Source: NORP110 sp051251595
GTDB lineage: Bacteria; Pseudomonadota; Alphaproteobacteria; Rhodobacterales; Rhodobacteraceae
Assembly (NCBI GenBank): GCA_051251595.1
Contig: JBPOFA010000006.1
Coordinates: 62,001 to 126,000 of the forward strand
Direction: 5' to 3'
DNA length: 64,000 nt
Part shown: piece after piece, positions 16,869-25,724 of the stretch
How positions within the stretch are numbered: the first letter of the stretch is position 1
Layout: the number at the start of each line of letters is the position of its first letter
Made by a program: the position numbers and the translations under genes
The notes under the pieces: generated by a model
The model's input: only the letters and a program-made list of their open reading frames with translations
Told to the model about the DNA's origin: nothing
Database searches by the model: none

Positions 16869-17909
16869 ATGGTCGAATTTTTTACAAACACCAATCTGGG
16901 CATTGCCCTAACAATTGTGGGCCAATGCTTTTTGGTTTTGATTCCACTTTTGGTCGCGCTTGCGTTCCTAATGTACGCGGATCGCAAGATTTGGGCCGCG
17001 GTCCAGATGCGGCGCGGACCAAACGTGGTTGGTGTCTTTGGATTGCTGCAATCTTTTGCGGATTTTCTGAAATATATCGTCAAAGAGGTCGTTGTGCCCG
17101 CGGGTGCGGACAAGGCGGTGTTTTTCCTTGCGCCTTTGATCAGCTTCGTGATGGCCGCGATTGCCTGGGTTGCGATCCCGTTCAATGACGGCTGGGTGAT
17201 CTCAAACCTGAACGTGGCTGTTCTGTATATCTTCGCGATTTCATCGCTGGAAGTGTATGGGGTGATCATGGGCGGCTGGGCGTCAAACTCCAAATACCCG
17301 TTCCTTGGGTCTTTGCGGTCTGCCGCGCAGATGATTTCCTACGAGGTGTCCCTTGGTCTGATCATCATCGGTGTGATTCTTTCGACAGGGTCCATGAATT
17401 TTGGCGACATCGTGCAGGCTCAGAATGGCGGCTATGGCATCTTCAGCTGGTACTGGTTGCCGCATTTCCCGATGGTTGTGCTGTTCTTCGTGTCGGCTTT
17501 GGCCGAAACCAACCGCCCGCCTTTCGACCTTCCAGAGGCTGAAAGTGAATTGGTTGCCGGGTATCAGGTGGAATATTCCTCAACACCGTTCCTGTTGTTC
17601 ATGATCGGCGAATTGATGGCGGTCGTGCTGATGTGCGCGCTGATTTCGTTGCTGTTCTTCGGCGGCTGGCTGTCCCCAATTCCAGGTCTGCCTGATGGGA
17701 TCCTTTGGATGATCTTGAAAATGGCGATCGCATTCTTCTTTTTCTCGATGGTCAAGGCCATCACGCCCCGCTATCGCTACGACCAGCTGATGCGCATTGG
17801 TTGGAAAGTCTTCCTGCCGCTGTCATTGTTCTGGGTTGTTTTGGTGGCATTTTTTGCACAATACGGTGCGTTCGGCGGGGCCTATGCCCGCTGGACGGTA
17901 GGAGGCTGA
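16869..17909 (+). CDS. nuoH: NADH-quinone oxidoreductase subunit H
   Basis: Membrane subunit at the junction with the peripheral arm, lining the quinone entry site. The 346 residues show about eight transmembrane helices, the conserved loop AETNRPPFDLPEAESELVAGY (the key quinone-site signature) and MRRGPNVVG near the N-terminus. It starts at ATG 16869 and its stop lies 4 bases before nuoI. Confidence 0.97.
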   Translation: MVEFFTNTNLGIALTIVGQCFLVLIPLLVALAFLMYADRKIWAAVQMRRGPNVVGVFGLLQSFADFLKYIVKEVVVPAGADKAVFFLAPLISFVMAAIAWVAIPFNDGWVISNLNVAVLYIFAISSLEVYGVIMGGWASNSKYPFLGSLRSAAQMISYEVSLGLIIIGVILSTGSMNFGDIVQAQNGGYGIFSWYWLPHFPMVVLFFVSALAETNRPPFDLPEAESELVAGYQVEYSSTPFLLFMIGELMAVVLMCALISLLFFGGWLSPIPGLPDGILWMILKMAIAFFFFSMVKAITPRYRYDQLMRIGWKVFLPLSLFWVVLVAFFAQYGAFGGAYARWTVGG

Positions 17910-17913
17910 GACC

Positions 17914-18408
17914 ATGGCTGAAATAGATTATGTGCGCGCCACCAAGTACTTTTTGCTGTTTGATTTCATCAAAGGGTTTGGGCTGGGGCTAAAGTATTTC
18001 TTTGCTCCGAAATCGACGCTGAACTATCCGCATGAAAAAGGCCCGCTCAGCCCGCGTTTCCGAGGGGAGCATGCTTTGCGTCGTTACCCAAATGGGGAAG
18101 AGCGTTGCATTGCCTGTAAACTGTGCGAAGCAGTTTGCCCGGCGCAAGCCATCACGATTGACGCGGAACCCCGCGAAGACGGCAGCCGCCGCACAACGCG
18201 CTATGACATCGATATGACGAAATGCATCTATTGCGGGTTCTGCCAAGAAGCATGCCCCGTTGATGCGATCGTCGAAGGGCCGAATTTCGAGTTTTCAACC
18301 GAAACCCGGGAAGAGCTGTTTTACGACAAAGACAAGTTGCTGGAAAACGGGGACCGGTGGGAAGCCGAGATCGCTCGGAATCTGGAAATGGATGCGCCTT
18401 ACCGATGA
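17914..18408 (+). CDS. nuoI: NADH-quinone oxidoreductase subunit I
   Basis: Ferredoxin-like subunit with two [4Fe-4S] clusters (N6a and N6b). Both CxxCxxCxxxCP motifs are intact: Cys65, 68, 71, 75 and Cys104, 107, 110, 114. At 164 residues it is normal. The stop overlaps the ATG of the next gene as ATGA. Confidence 0.97.
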   Translation: MAEIDYVRATKYFLLFDFIKGFGLGLKYFFAPKSTLNYPHEKGPLSPRFRGEHALRRYPNGEERCIACKLCEAVCPAQAITIDAEPREDGSRRTTRYDIDMTKCIYCGFCQEACPVDAIVEGPNFEFSTETREELFYDKDKLLENGDRWEAEIARNLEMDAPYR

Positions 18409-18812
18409 ACGATTTCACCAAACTCTTTGAACAGATGATGGAGCAGGGTCAGAAAATGATCCGCGAGATCAATCCTGCGATGGAGAATTTTCAGGCCACC
18501 GGGTTTGAGACGCTGAACGCGACGATGCCCAAGGACATCATGGAAATGATGTGGGGCAACGCGTTCAACAAGGATGGTTTGGACGCAAAAGCCCGCCTGA
18601 TGGCGATGATTGCCGGAATGACTGTGCAAGGCGCACCGGTCGAACCGATGTTTCGCTCTACCGTCGCGCATGCGTTGGAAGCCGGGGCGACGCAACAGGA
18701 AATCGCCGAAACGATTTATCAAATGTCGATGCTGGGCGGATTGCCTGCGATGAACCGGTCCTTGCAGTTTGCGCAGGCCGTTTTTGCCGAGAAAGAGGAG
18801 GACAACGCATGA
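18405..18812 (+). CDS. Carboxymuconolactone decarboxylase-like protein without cysteines
   Basis: 135 residues. The segment HALEAGATQQEIAETIYQMSMLGGLPAMNRSLQ is typical of the CMD/AhpD-like fold. There is no cysteine in the protein, so the CxxC redox site of AhpD-type members is absent and peroxidase activity is unlikely; a decarboxylase or binding role remains open. The gene starts with a 4-base overlap on nuoI and ends with a 4-base overlap on nuoJ. An unassigned frame occurs at this position in Paracoccus as I recall. Confidence 0.75.
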   Translation: MNDFTKLFEQMMEQGQKMIREINPAMENFQATGFETLNATMPKDIMEMMWGNAFNKDGLDAKARLMAMIAGMTVQGAPVEPMFRSTVAHALEAGATQQEIAETIYQMSMLGGLPAMNRSLQFAQAVFAEKEEDNA

Positions 18813-19423
18813 GCGTCGTCGATTTCGCCTTTTATGTTTTTGCGCTCACGGTTGTGGTCGCTGGATTGCTGACGGTGGTTTCAAAGAACCCTGTGCATTC
18901 TGTGCTGTGGCTCATCCTTGCGTTTCTGTCTTCGGCAGGACTGTTCGTGATACTGGGGGCCGAATTCGTCGCTATGTTGCTGATCATTGTTTATGTCGGC
19001 GCGGTGGCGGTTTTGTTTTTGTTCGTCGTGATGATGCTGGATGTCGATTTCGCCGAGCTTCGCGGGGAAATGGCAAAGTACCTGCCTGTTGCAATATTGA
19101 TTGGCGTTGTTTTGTTGATGCAATTGACCCTGGCCTTTGGCGTTTGGCAATTCTCTGATGACGCGCAGGCGATGCGCGGTGCGATCACGCCGGATGCCGG
19201 TGAAGTCCACAACACGGCTGCTTTGGGGCTGCTGATTTACGGGAAATACATCCTGTTGTTCCAACTGGCGGGATTGATCCTGCTGGTGGCGATGATCGGC
19301 GCGATTGTTTTGACTGTTCGGCATCGTCCAAACATCAAACGTCAGGACATCCTACAACAAATGTGGCGTGACCCGGCCAAAGCGCTGGAAATGAAAGACG
19401 TCAAACCGGGGCAGGGCCTGTGA
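18809..19423 (+). CDS. nuoJ: NADH-quinone oxidoreductase subunit J
   Basis: Membrane subunit (ND6 homologue) of 204 residues with five hydrophobic helices; the third contains the glycine-rich MLLIIVYVGAVAVLFLFVVM stretch diagnostic of the family. The ATG at 18809 overlaps the upstream stop; a longer frame from 18551 is only read-through of the preceding gene in another frame. The stop overlaps a GTG that opens a 41-codon frame. Confidence 0.96.
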   Translation: MSVVDFAFYVFALTVVVAGLLTVVSKNPVHSVLWLILAFLSSAGLFVILGAEFVAMLLIIVYVGAVAVLFLFVVMMLDVDFAELRGEMAKYLPVAILIGVVLLMQLTLAFGVWQFSDDAQAMRGAITPDAGEVHNTAALGLLIYGKYILLFQLAGLILLVAMIGAIVLTVRHRPNIKRQDILQQMWRDPAKALEMKDVKPGQGL

Positions 19424-19545
19424 GCGGATTAGGTCCACTTGGCGCGCTGTTGCCTGTGGCAATGCTGGTGTCATTGGTTGTTGTCGCAAAGCGGCGGCGC
19501 ACAGAAAAGAAGAAAAGATTCGAGGACAAAAATGGTCGGACTTGA
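19420..19545 (+). CDS. 41-residue membrane micropeptide between nuoJ and nuoK (candidate)
   Basis: A frame of 41 codons opens with GTG in a GTGA overlap with the nuoJ stop and ends inside the first codons of nuoK (overlap 14 bases). The product has one predicted transmembrane helix (LGALLPVAMLVSLVVVAK) and then a strongly basic tail (KRRRTEKKKRF). The 108 bases between nuoJ and nuoK would otherwise be an unusually long gap for the nuoH-nuoN part of this operon. The coupling and clean topology favour a real gene, but no homologue is known to me. Confidence 0.5.
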   Translation: MSGLGPLGALLPVAMLVSLVVVAKRRRTEKKKRFEDKNGRT

Positions 19546-19837
19546 ACATTACCTGACAGTGGCTGCGGCGCTGTTTGTGATTGGCATTTTTGGGATTTTC
19601 CTGAATCGCAAGAACGTCATCATCATTTTGATGTCGGTCGAATTGATGCTGCTGGCGGTCAATATTAACTTTGTCGCCTTTTCGTCCTATCTGGGCGATC
19701 TGGTCGGGCAGGTCTTTACCATGTTCGTGTTGACCGTTGCGGCCGCCGAGGCCGCGATTGGTCTGGCGATCCTTGTATGTTTCTTCCGCAACCGCGGCAC
19801 GATCGACGTCGAAGACGTCAATGTGATGAAGGGCTAA
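19532..19837 (+). CDS. nuoK: NADH-quinone oxidoreductase subunit K
   Basis: The ND4L homologue, 101 residues with three transmembrane helices. The conserved membrane glutamate appears in IILMSVELMLLAVNINFVAF and a second in AAAEAAIGLAILV. The start ATG at 19532 has GAGGAC upstream; the longer frame from 19439 would include the tail of the micropeptide region in another frame. nuoL follows after 4 bases. Confidence 0.96.
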   Translation: MVGLEHYLTVAAALFVIGIFGIFLNRKNVIIILMSVELMLLAVNINFVAFSSYLGDLVGQVFTMFVLTVAAAEAAIGLAILVCFFRNRGTIDVEDVNVMKG

Positions 19838-19841
19838 GACT

Positions 19842-21983
19842 ATGGAAACAATCATTCTCTTTGCTCCACTGGTCGGCGCGCTGATTGCCGGTTTTGGCTG
19901 GCGGATTATTGGCGATGAGGCATCGCAATGGGTTACAACGGGCTTGTTGTTCCTGTCGGCGCTTTTGTCTTGGATTGTCTTCCTGACGTTTGACGGCACG
20001 ACAGAGCATATTCAGATTCTGCGGTGGATCGAAAGCGGCACATTGTCGACGGATTGGGGCATTCGCCTAGACCGTTTGACCGCGATTATGCTGATCGTGA
20101 TCACCACAGTGTCCAGCCTCGTGCATCTTTATTCCATGGGCTACATGGCGCATGACGAAAACTTTGCCGAAGACGAGAGCTATCGCCCAAGGTTCTTTGC
20201 TTATCTGTCCTTCTTTACCTTCGCGATGTTGATGCTGGTGACAGCTGACAACCTTGTGCAGATGTTCTTTGGCTGGGAAGGCGTGGGGGTCGCATCCTAT
20301 TTGCTGATCGGTTTTTACTTTCGCAAGCCAAGCGCGAATGCGGCGGCGATCAAGGCTTTTGTCGTCAACCGCGTTGGTGACTTTGGATTTATCCTAGGAA
20401 TCTTTGGCCTGTTCTATTTGGTCGACAGCATCCGCATGGACGATATTTTCGCCGCTGCGCCGCATTTGGCGGAAACGCAGTTGCATTTCTTGTGGACCGA
20501 ATGGAACGCAGCCAACCTGTTGGCGTTTCTTTTGTTCATCGGTGCTATGGGGAAATCGGCGCAACTGTTCCTGCACACTTGGTTGCCAGACGCGATGGAA
20601 GGCCCGACACCTGTGTCTGCCCTGATCCACGCCGCGACCATGGTGACGGCTGGGGTTTTCCTGGTGTGCCGGATGTCGCCTTTGTTTGAATATGCGCCAG
20701 AGGCCAAGATGTTCATCGTGATCATCGGCGCGTCCACCGCGTTTTTCGCCGCCACCGTTGGTTTGGTTCAGAACGACATCAAACGGGTCATCGCCTATTC
20801 GACCTGTTCACAGTTGGGCTATATGTTTGTGGCCGCCGGCGCGGGTGTCTATTCGGTCGCGATGTTCCACTTGCTGACACACGCGTTCTTTAAGGCGCTG
20901 TTGTTCCTTTGCGCGGGGTCTGTGATCCATGCGATGCATCACGAACAAGACATGCGCAACTACGGCGACCTGCGCAAACGTATTCCGATGACCTTTTGGG
21001 CGATGATGATCGGGACTTTGGCCATCACGGGTGTTGGCATTCCGCTGACGACAATCGGCTTTGCCGGGTTCCTGTCGAAGGATGCGATCATCGAAAGCGC
21101 CTATGCAAGCGGATCGGGCTATGCCTTCTGGCTGCTGGTCATCGCGGCATTGTTCACAAGTTTCTACAGCTGGCGTCTGATGTTCATGACCTTCTATGGC
21201 AAGGCTCGTGGCGACAAGCACACGCATGAACATGCACATGAAAGCCCACGCACGATGTTGATCCCACTGGGCGTTTTGTCCCTGGGGGCGATATTCTCTG
21301 GTATGTTGTGGTACGGGTCGTTCTTTGGCGATCATGCCAAGGTGAACGCCTTCTTTGGAATTCCGGCACATGCAGAGGCCTCTGAACACGGCGAAGGTCA
21401 TGGGGACGCTGAGACTGGTGCCACGGAACATACATCGGCTGACACGGCTGAGGCTGGTCATGGCGCAAGCGAAGAGCATGCCGCAAAGGATGAGCATTCA
21501 GCAGCCATGGTTGCAGAGCATCACGAAGCGCCACAGGGCGCGATCTTTATGGCACCAGACAACCATGTTCTGGACGAAGCACACCATTCCCCGAAATGGG
21601 TTAAGGTTTCGCCGTTCATTGCAATGTTGATTGGCTTTGGCTTTGCTTGGCTGTTCTACATCAAACAGCCTGATCTTCCGGGGCGTTGGGCCAATGCAAT
21701 GCGGCCACTTTATAATTTCCTGCTGAACAAGTGGTACTTTGATGAGATCTATGACTGGTTGTTTGTTCGACCGGCCAAGTGGCTTGGGGCCTTTTTGTGG
21801 AAGCGGGGTGATGGCAACATCATTGACGGCACGCTCAACGGTATCGCGCTTGGGATTGTTCCGTTTCTGACGCGGCTTGCTGGACGCGCGCAGTCTGGCT
21901 ACCTGTTCCACTATGCCTTTGCGATGGTTCTGGGGATTGTAATTTTGATCACTTGGGTCACGATTGGCGGAGGAAGCCACTAA
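19842..21983 (+). CDS. nuoL: NADH-quinone oxidoreductase subunit L with His-rich insertion
   Basis: Antiporter-like distal membrane subunit (ND5). Signatures include FFGWEGVGVASYLLIGF, the proton-channel segment HTWLPDAMEGPTPVSALIHAATMV, and a C-terminal lateral-helix region. The protein has 713 residues, about 100 more than in E. coli; part of the surplus is a His/Glu/Ala-rich hydrophilic stretch (about 510-582, 12 histidines), preceded by HTHEHAH at 460-466. Both lie in a loop before the C-terminal helices. The stop shares one base with the nuoM start. Confidence 0.97.
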   Translation: METIILFAPLVGALIAGFGWRIIGDEASQWVTTGLLFLSALLSWIVFLTFDGTTEHIQILRWIESGTLSTDWGIRLDRLTAIMLIVITTVSSLVHLYSMGYMAHDENFAEDESYRPRFFAYLSFFTFAMLMLVTADNLVQMFFGWEGVGVASYLLIGFYFRKPSANAAAIKAFVVNRVGDFGFILGIFGLFYLVDSIRMDDIFAAAPHLAETQLHFLWTEWNAANLLAFLLFIGAMGKSAQLFLHTWLPDAMEGPTPVSALIHAATMVTAGVFLVCRMSPLFEYAPEAKMFIVIIGASTAFFAATVGLVQNDIKRVIAYSTCSQLGYMFVAAGAGVYSVAMFHLLTHAFFKALLFLCAGSVIHAMHHEQDMRNYGDLRKRIPMTFWAMMIGTLAITGVGIPLTTIGFAGFLSKDAIIESAYASGSGYAFWLLVIAALFTSFYSWRLMFMTFYGKARGDKHTHEHAHESPRTMLIPLGVLSLGAIFSGMLWYGSFFGDHAKVNAFFGIPAHAEASEHGEGHGDAETGATEHTSADTAEAGHGASEEHAAKDEHSAAMVAEHHEAPQGAIFMAPDNHVLDEAHHSPKWVKVSPFIAMLIGFGFAWLFYIKQPDLPGRWANAMRPLYNFLLNKWYFDEIYDWLFVRPAKWLGAFLWKRGDGNIIDGTLNGIALGIVPFLTRLAGRAQSGYLFHYAFAMVLGIVILITWVTIGGGSH

Positions 21984-23518
21984 TGGAAAACGTTCTTTCT
22001 CTGGTCACGTTCATGCCGCTGGTTGCGGCTGCGATCATGGCTTTGTTTCTGCGGGGCAATGATGAAGCTGCGCAACGCAATTCCAAGTGGCTTGCACTGG
22101 CCGCGACCACGGCGACATTCCTTGTGTCTCTGGCCATTCTTGTGCAGTTCGACCCAAGCGACCCTGGCTTTCAGTTCGTAGAAGAACGCGAATGGCTGTT
22201 GGGAATGAAATACAAAATGGGTGTCGACGGGATTTCGGTTCTGTTCGTCATGCTGACAACCTTCCTGATGCCGCTGACGATTGCCGCTTGTTGGGGTGTC
22301 ACCACGCGGGTCAAAGAATACATGATCGCGTTTTTGTTGTTGGAAACGCTGATGCTGGGCGTCTTCATGGCGCTGGATCTGATCCTGTTCTATCTGTTCT
22401 TTGAAGCAGGCCTTATCCCAATGTTCCTGATCATCGGGATCTGGGGCGGGAAAGAGCGCGTCTATGCTGCCTTCAAATTCTTCCTTTATACGTTCCTGGG
22501 GTCGGTTCTGATGCTTGTGGCGATGGTCGCCATGTTCGTGGATGCCGGCACCACTGATATCGCAGCCTTGTTGACGCATGAATTTTCTGCCGGCCCGATC
22601 ACCGTGATGGGGATCCATATTGCGGGCGGATTGCAAACGCTGCTGTTCCTGGCCTTCTTTGCCAGCTTTGCGGTGAAGATGCCGATGTGGCCGGTTCACA
22701 CCTGGTTGCCCGACGCACACGTGCAGGCGCCAACCGCAGGGTCGGTGATTCTGGCGGCAATCTTGCTGAAGATGGGCGGGTACGGGTTCCTTCGGTTCAG
22801 CCTGCCGATGTTCCCGATTGCTTCGGATCTTTGGTCGCCTTACGTGCTGTGGCTGAGTGCGATTGCGATTGTCTACACGTCGCTTGTGGCCCTTGCCCAA
22901 AGCGACATGAAGAAACTGATCGCCTATTCGTCGGTCGCCCACATGGGCTATGTGACGGCTGGGATTTTTGCGGCGAACCAACAAGGTGTGGATGGCGCGA
23001 TTTTTCAGATGATCAGCCACGGCTTTATCTCTGGCGCGTTGTTCCTTTGTGTCGGTGTGATCTATGATCGCATGCACACGCGTGAAATCGATGCCTATGG
23101 CGGGCTTGTGAACCGGATGCCAGCCTATGCGCTGATCTTCCTGTTCTTTACCATGGCCAATGTCGGTTTGCCTGGAACCTCTGGTTTCGTCGGCGAATTC
23201 CTGACGCTTGTTGGCATCTTCCAGGTCAACACTTGGGTTGCGTTCGTTGCGACTTCTGGGGTGATCCTTTCGGCGGCTTACGCCTTGTGGCTCTACCGTC
23301 GGGTCGTCATGGGCGATCTGATCAAGGAAAGCCTGAAATCCATCAAAGACTTGTCGACCCGCGAAAAAGCGATTTTCGCACCGCTGGTCTTTATGACGCT
23401 TCTGTTGGGGGTTTACCCCAGCCTTGTGACCGACATCATCGGTCCCTCGGTAGAGGCGCTTGTTACGAATTATCATGCCGCATTGCCTGAAGTGGCCATG
23501 CAAACAGTAAGTCATTAG
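21983..23518 (+). CDS. nuoM: NADH-quinone oxidoreductase subunit M
   Basis: Second antiporter-like subunit (ND4), 511 residues and about 14 helices. The family signature FFEAGLIPMFLIIGIWGG and the channel segment PVHTWLPDAHVQAPTAGSVIL are intact, as is the later SVAHMGYV. The ATG at 21983 overlaps the nuoL stop by one base. A 518-codon frame on the other strand is an antisense shadow. Confidence 0.97.
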   Translation: MENVLSLVTFMPLVAAAIMALFLRGNDEAAQRNSKWLALAATTATFLVSLAILVQFDPSDPGFQFVEEREWLLGMKYKMGVDGISVLFVMLTTFLMPLTIAACWGVTTRVKEYMIAFLLLETLMLGVFMALDLILFYLFFEAGLIPMFLIIGIWGGKERVYAAFKFFLYTFLGSVLMLVAMVAMFVDAGTTDIAALLTHEFSAGPITVMGIHIAGGLQTLLFLAFFASFAVKMPMWPVHTWLPDAHVQAPTAGSVILAAILLKMGGYGFLRFSLPMFPIASDLWSPYVLWLSAIAIVYTSLVALAQSDMKKLIAYSSVAHMGYVTAGIFAANQQGVDGAIFQMISHGFISGALFLCVGVIYDRMHTREIDAYGGLVNRMPAYALIFLFFTMANVGLPGTSGFVGEFLTLVGIFQVNTWVAFVATSGVILSAAYALWLYRRVVMGDLIKESLKSIKDLSTREKAIFAPLVFMTLLLGVYPSLVTDIIGPSVEALVTNYHAALPEVAMQTVSH

Positions 23519-23529
23519 GGGACGGTGAC

Positions 23530-24969
23530 ATGACAAACGTCGATTTCAACATTGTCCTTCCAGAAGTCATCCTGGCCGTTTATGCGATGCTCGCTTTGCT
23601 GGTGGGTGTTTACGGAAGCAAAGACAAGTCAGCGCCGACACTGGTGTGGCTGACCGCAATCCTGATGGTGTTGCTTGCAGGCTTCATCGGTCTGAATGGC
23701 GAAAGCACGAATGTCGCCTTTGGCGGTATGTTCGTGGATGACGGGTTTTCCCGTTTCGCCAAGGTGGTCATCCTGTTGGCAGGCGCAGCCGTCTTGCTAA
23801 GCGGTGAGGCCTATATGGCCAAACGCGACCTTTTGCGTTTTGAGTACCCAATTCTGATCGCGCTTGCGACAGTGGGTATGATGGTCATGGTTTCCGCTTC
23901 GGATTTGATGACATTGTATATGGGGCTAGAGCTGCAATCGCTCGCGCTTTATGTCGTGGCGTCTTTGCGCCGCGATTCCGTTAAGTCGACAGAGGCCGGG
24001 CTGAAATACTTTGTCCTCGGCGCGCTGTCCTCTGGCATGTTGTTGTACGGTTCATCCCTGGTCTACGGCTATGCAGGCACTACGCTGTTCTCGGGCATCG
24101 TTTCCTCTACAGGCGGCGAAGAGCTTTCCCTTGGGCTGTTGTTTGGCCTGGTCTTCGTCATCACCGGCTTGGCCTTTAAGGTTTCGGCTGTGCCGTTCCA
24201 CATGTGGACACCGGACGTCTATGAAGGTTCACCGACTCCAGTTACGGCCTTTTTCGCGACGGCCCCCAAGGTCGCAGCAATCGCCCTGTTTGCCCGCGTT
24301 CTGTTTGACGCCTTTGGCGACGCCACGGGTGATTGGTCGCAGATCATTGCGCTGATTTCACTGTTGTCGATGTTCCTGGGCGCCATTGCGGCGATCGGGC
24401 AGCGCAACATCAAGCGTCTGATGGCGTATTCTTCGATCGCCCATATGGGCTTTGCCCTGATGGGGCTTGCCGCTGGAACCGTGGCGGGCGTTCAGGCGAT
24501 GCTGATCTACATGGCCATCTACGTGACGATGAATGTGGGTACATTTGCATTCATCCTGTCCATGGAACGCGACGGTCGCCCCGTGACGGATATTGACAGC
24601 CTGCGGCAATTGTCCAAATCAGAACCGCTCAAGGCGCTGGCGATGCTGGTGCTTTTGTTCTCTTTGGCAGGTGTGCCGCCATTGGTCGGGTTCTTTGGGA
24701 AATTCTATGTTCTCAAAGCCGCGGTCGATGCGCACATGGCGTGGCTGGCCGTTGGCGGTGTGATCGCTTCGGTCATCGGGGCCTATTACTACCTGCGGAT
24801 CGTGTTCTACATGTATTTCGGCGAAGAGGGCGAAGGCATCGATGGCAGCATGTCCCCAGTGACCTGGGTGTTCCTGATGGGCAGCGCCGCGGCAATGGTC
24901 TTTGGTGTGATCAACCTGTTTGGCGTTGAGAGCATGGCAGCAGCGGCGGCGAGCGCACTTGTCAATTAA
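23530..24969 (+). CDS. nuoN: NADH-quinone oxidoreductase subunit N
   Basis: Third antiporter-like subunit (ND2), 479 residues. Motifs include MGLELQSLALYVVASLRRD, KVSAVPFHMWTPDVYEGSPTP and SSIAHMGFALMGL. The ATG at 23530 is preceded by AGGGGACGG. Its last codons overlap the TTG start proposed for birA, so the complex I operon runs directly into the biotin ligase gene, as in Paracoccus. Confidence 0.97.
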   Translation: MTNVDFNIVLPEVILAVYAMLALLVGVYGSKDKSAPTLVWLTAILMVLLAGFIGLNGESTNVAFGGMFVDDGFSRFAKVVILLAGAAVLLSGEAYMAKRDLLRFEYPILIALATVGMMVMVSASDLMTLYMGLELQSLALYVVASLRRDSVKSTEAGLKYFVLGALSSGMLLYGSSLVYGYAGTTLFSGIVSSTGGEELSLGLLFGLVFVITGLAFKVSAVPFHMWTPDVYEGSPTPVTAFFATAPKVAAIALFARVLFDAFGDATGDWSQIIALISLLSMFLGAIAAIGQRNIKRLMAYSSIAHMGFALMGLAAGTVAGVQAMLIYMAIYVTMNVGTFAFILSMERDGRPVTDIDSLRQLSKSEPLKALAMLVLLFSLAGVPPLVGFFGKFYVLKAAVDAHMAWLAVGGVIASVIGAYYYLRIVFYMYFGEEGEGIDGSMSPVTWVFLMGSAAAMVFGVINLFGVESMAAAAASALVN

Positions 24970-25711
24970 GTGGCCGCAAGGCGTTGAACGTCGGGTTCTG
25001 GCAGAGGTCGACAGCACAAACGCCGAAGCTGCGCGGATTGCGGGTACAGTTGCCGGGCCGGTTTGGATCCTTGGGCTAAAGCAGACTGCGGGCCGTGGGC
25101 GTCGTGGACGTCCTTGGCAGGATCAGGCAGGCAATTTTGCCGCCACGCTTTTGATGCAGCCCACGGAAACCCCAGACCAAATCGCGCTGCGCTCTTTTGT
25201 TGCGGCACTTGCCCTGTTCGATGCCTTTCGAACGGCGACAGGTCGGCCCGCCGGGCTGCAGCTGAAATGGCCCAATGACGTTCTGCTGAACGGCGGGAAA
25301 GTCGCCGGTATCCTGCTGGAAAGCCTGCCGAACTCAACAGGGGTTACACATTTGGCCATTGGGATCGGGGTGAACCTTGTTTCCACACCGGCTGCGGGCA
25401 CGACGGAACCGTCCCAATTCGCGCCGGTCGGGCTGATGTCCGAAACGGGCGTGCATATCACACCAGAAGAGTTCCTCGACGTTTTGGCCCCTGCTTTTGC
25501 CCATTGGGAACAGCAATTCACGACATACGGGTTCGCTCCCATACGAGAGGCCTGGATGACCCGCGCGGCCCGCTTGGGCGAAGTGATCACGGCCAGAACC
25601 GGAACCGAAGAGATTACGGGCACCTTTGAAACGGTGGACGAGACGGGTAACCTCGTCCTATCAACAGCCAAGGGCCGCCGCGCGATATCGGCAGCCGACG
25701 TGTTTTTCTAA
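24959..25711 (+). CDS. birA: Biotin-[acetyl-CoA-carboxylase] ligase, catalytic form without HTH
   Basis: Activates biotin to biotinyl-AMP and attaches it to carboxylase carrier proteins. The biotin/ATP loop KQTAGRGRRGRPW (41-53) and LKWPNDVLLNGGKVAGILLE are present. The 250 residues lack the N-terminal DNA-binding domain of E. coli BirA, so it is an enzyme only. I chose TTG 24959, which overlaps the nuoN stop by 11 bases; TTG 24920 is possible but lies deeper in nuoN. Transcription probably depends on read-through from nuo. Confidence 0.92.
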   Translation: MSIKWPQGVERRVLAEVDSTNAEAARIAGTVAGPVWILGLKQTAGRGRRGRPWQDQAGNFAATLLMQPTETPDQIALRSFVAALALFDAFRTATGRPAGLQLKWPNDVLLNGGKVAGILLESLPNSTGVTHLAIGIGVNLVSTPAAGTTEPSQFAPVGLMSETGVHITPEEFLDVLAPAFAHWEQQFTTYGFAPIREAWMTRAARLGEVITARTGTEEITGTFETVDETGNLVLSTAKGRRAISAADVFF

Positions 25712-25724
25712 AAGGGGAACGGAT

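Noticed and set aside
20808..21497. 229-codon antisense frame over nuoL
   Set aside because: Shadow frame of a high-GC gene; the plus strand encodes conserved NuoL.
21980..23536. 518-codon antisense frame over nuoM
   Set aside because: Its product is a His/Arg/Gln-rich mirror of a membrane protein; the plus-strand NuoM motifs are unambiguous.
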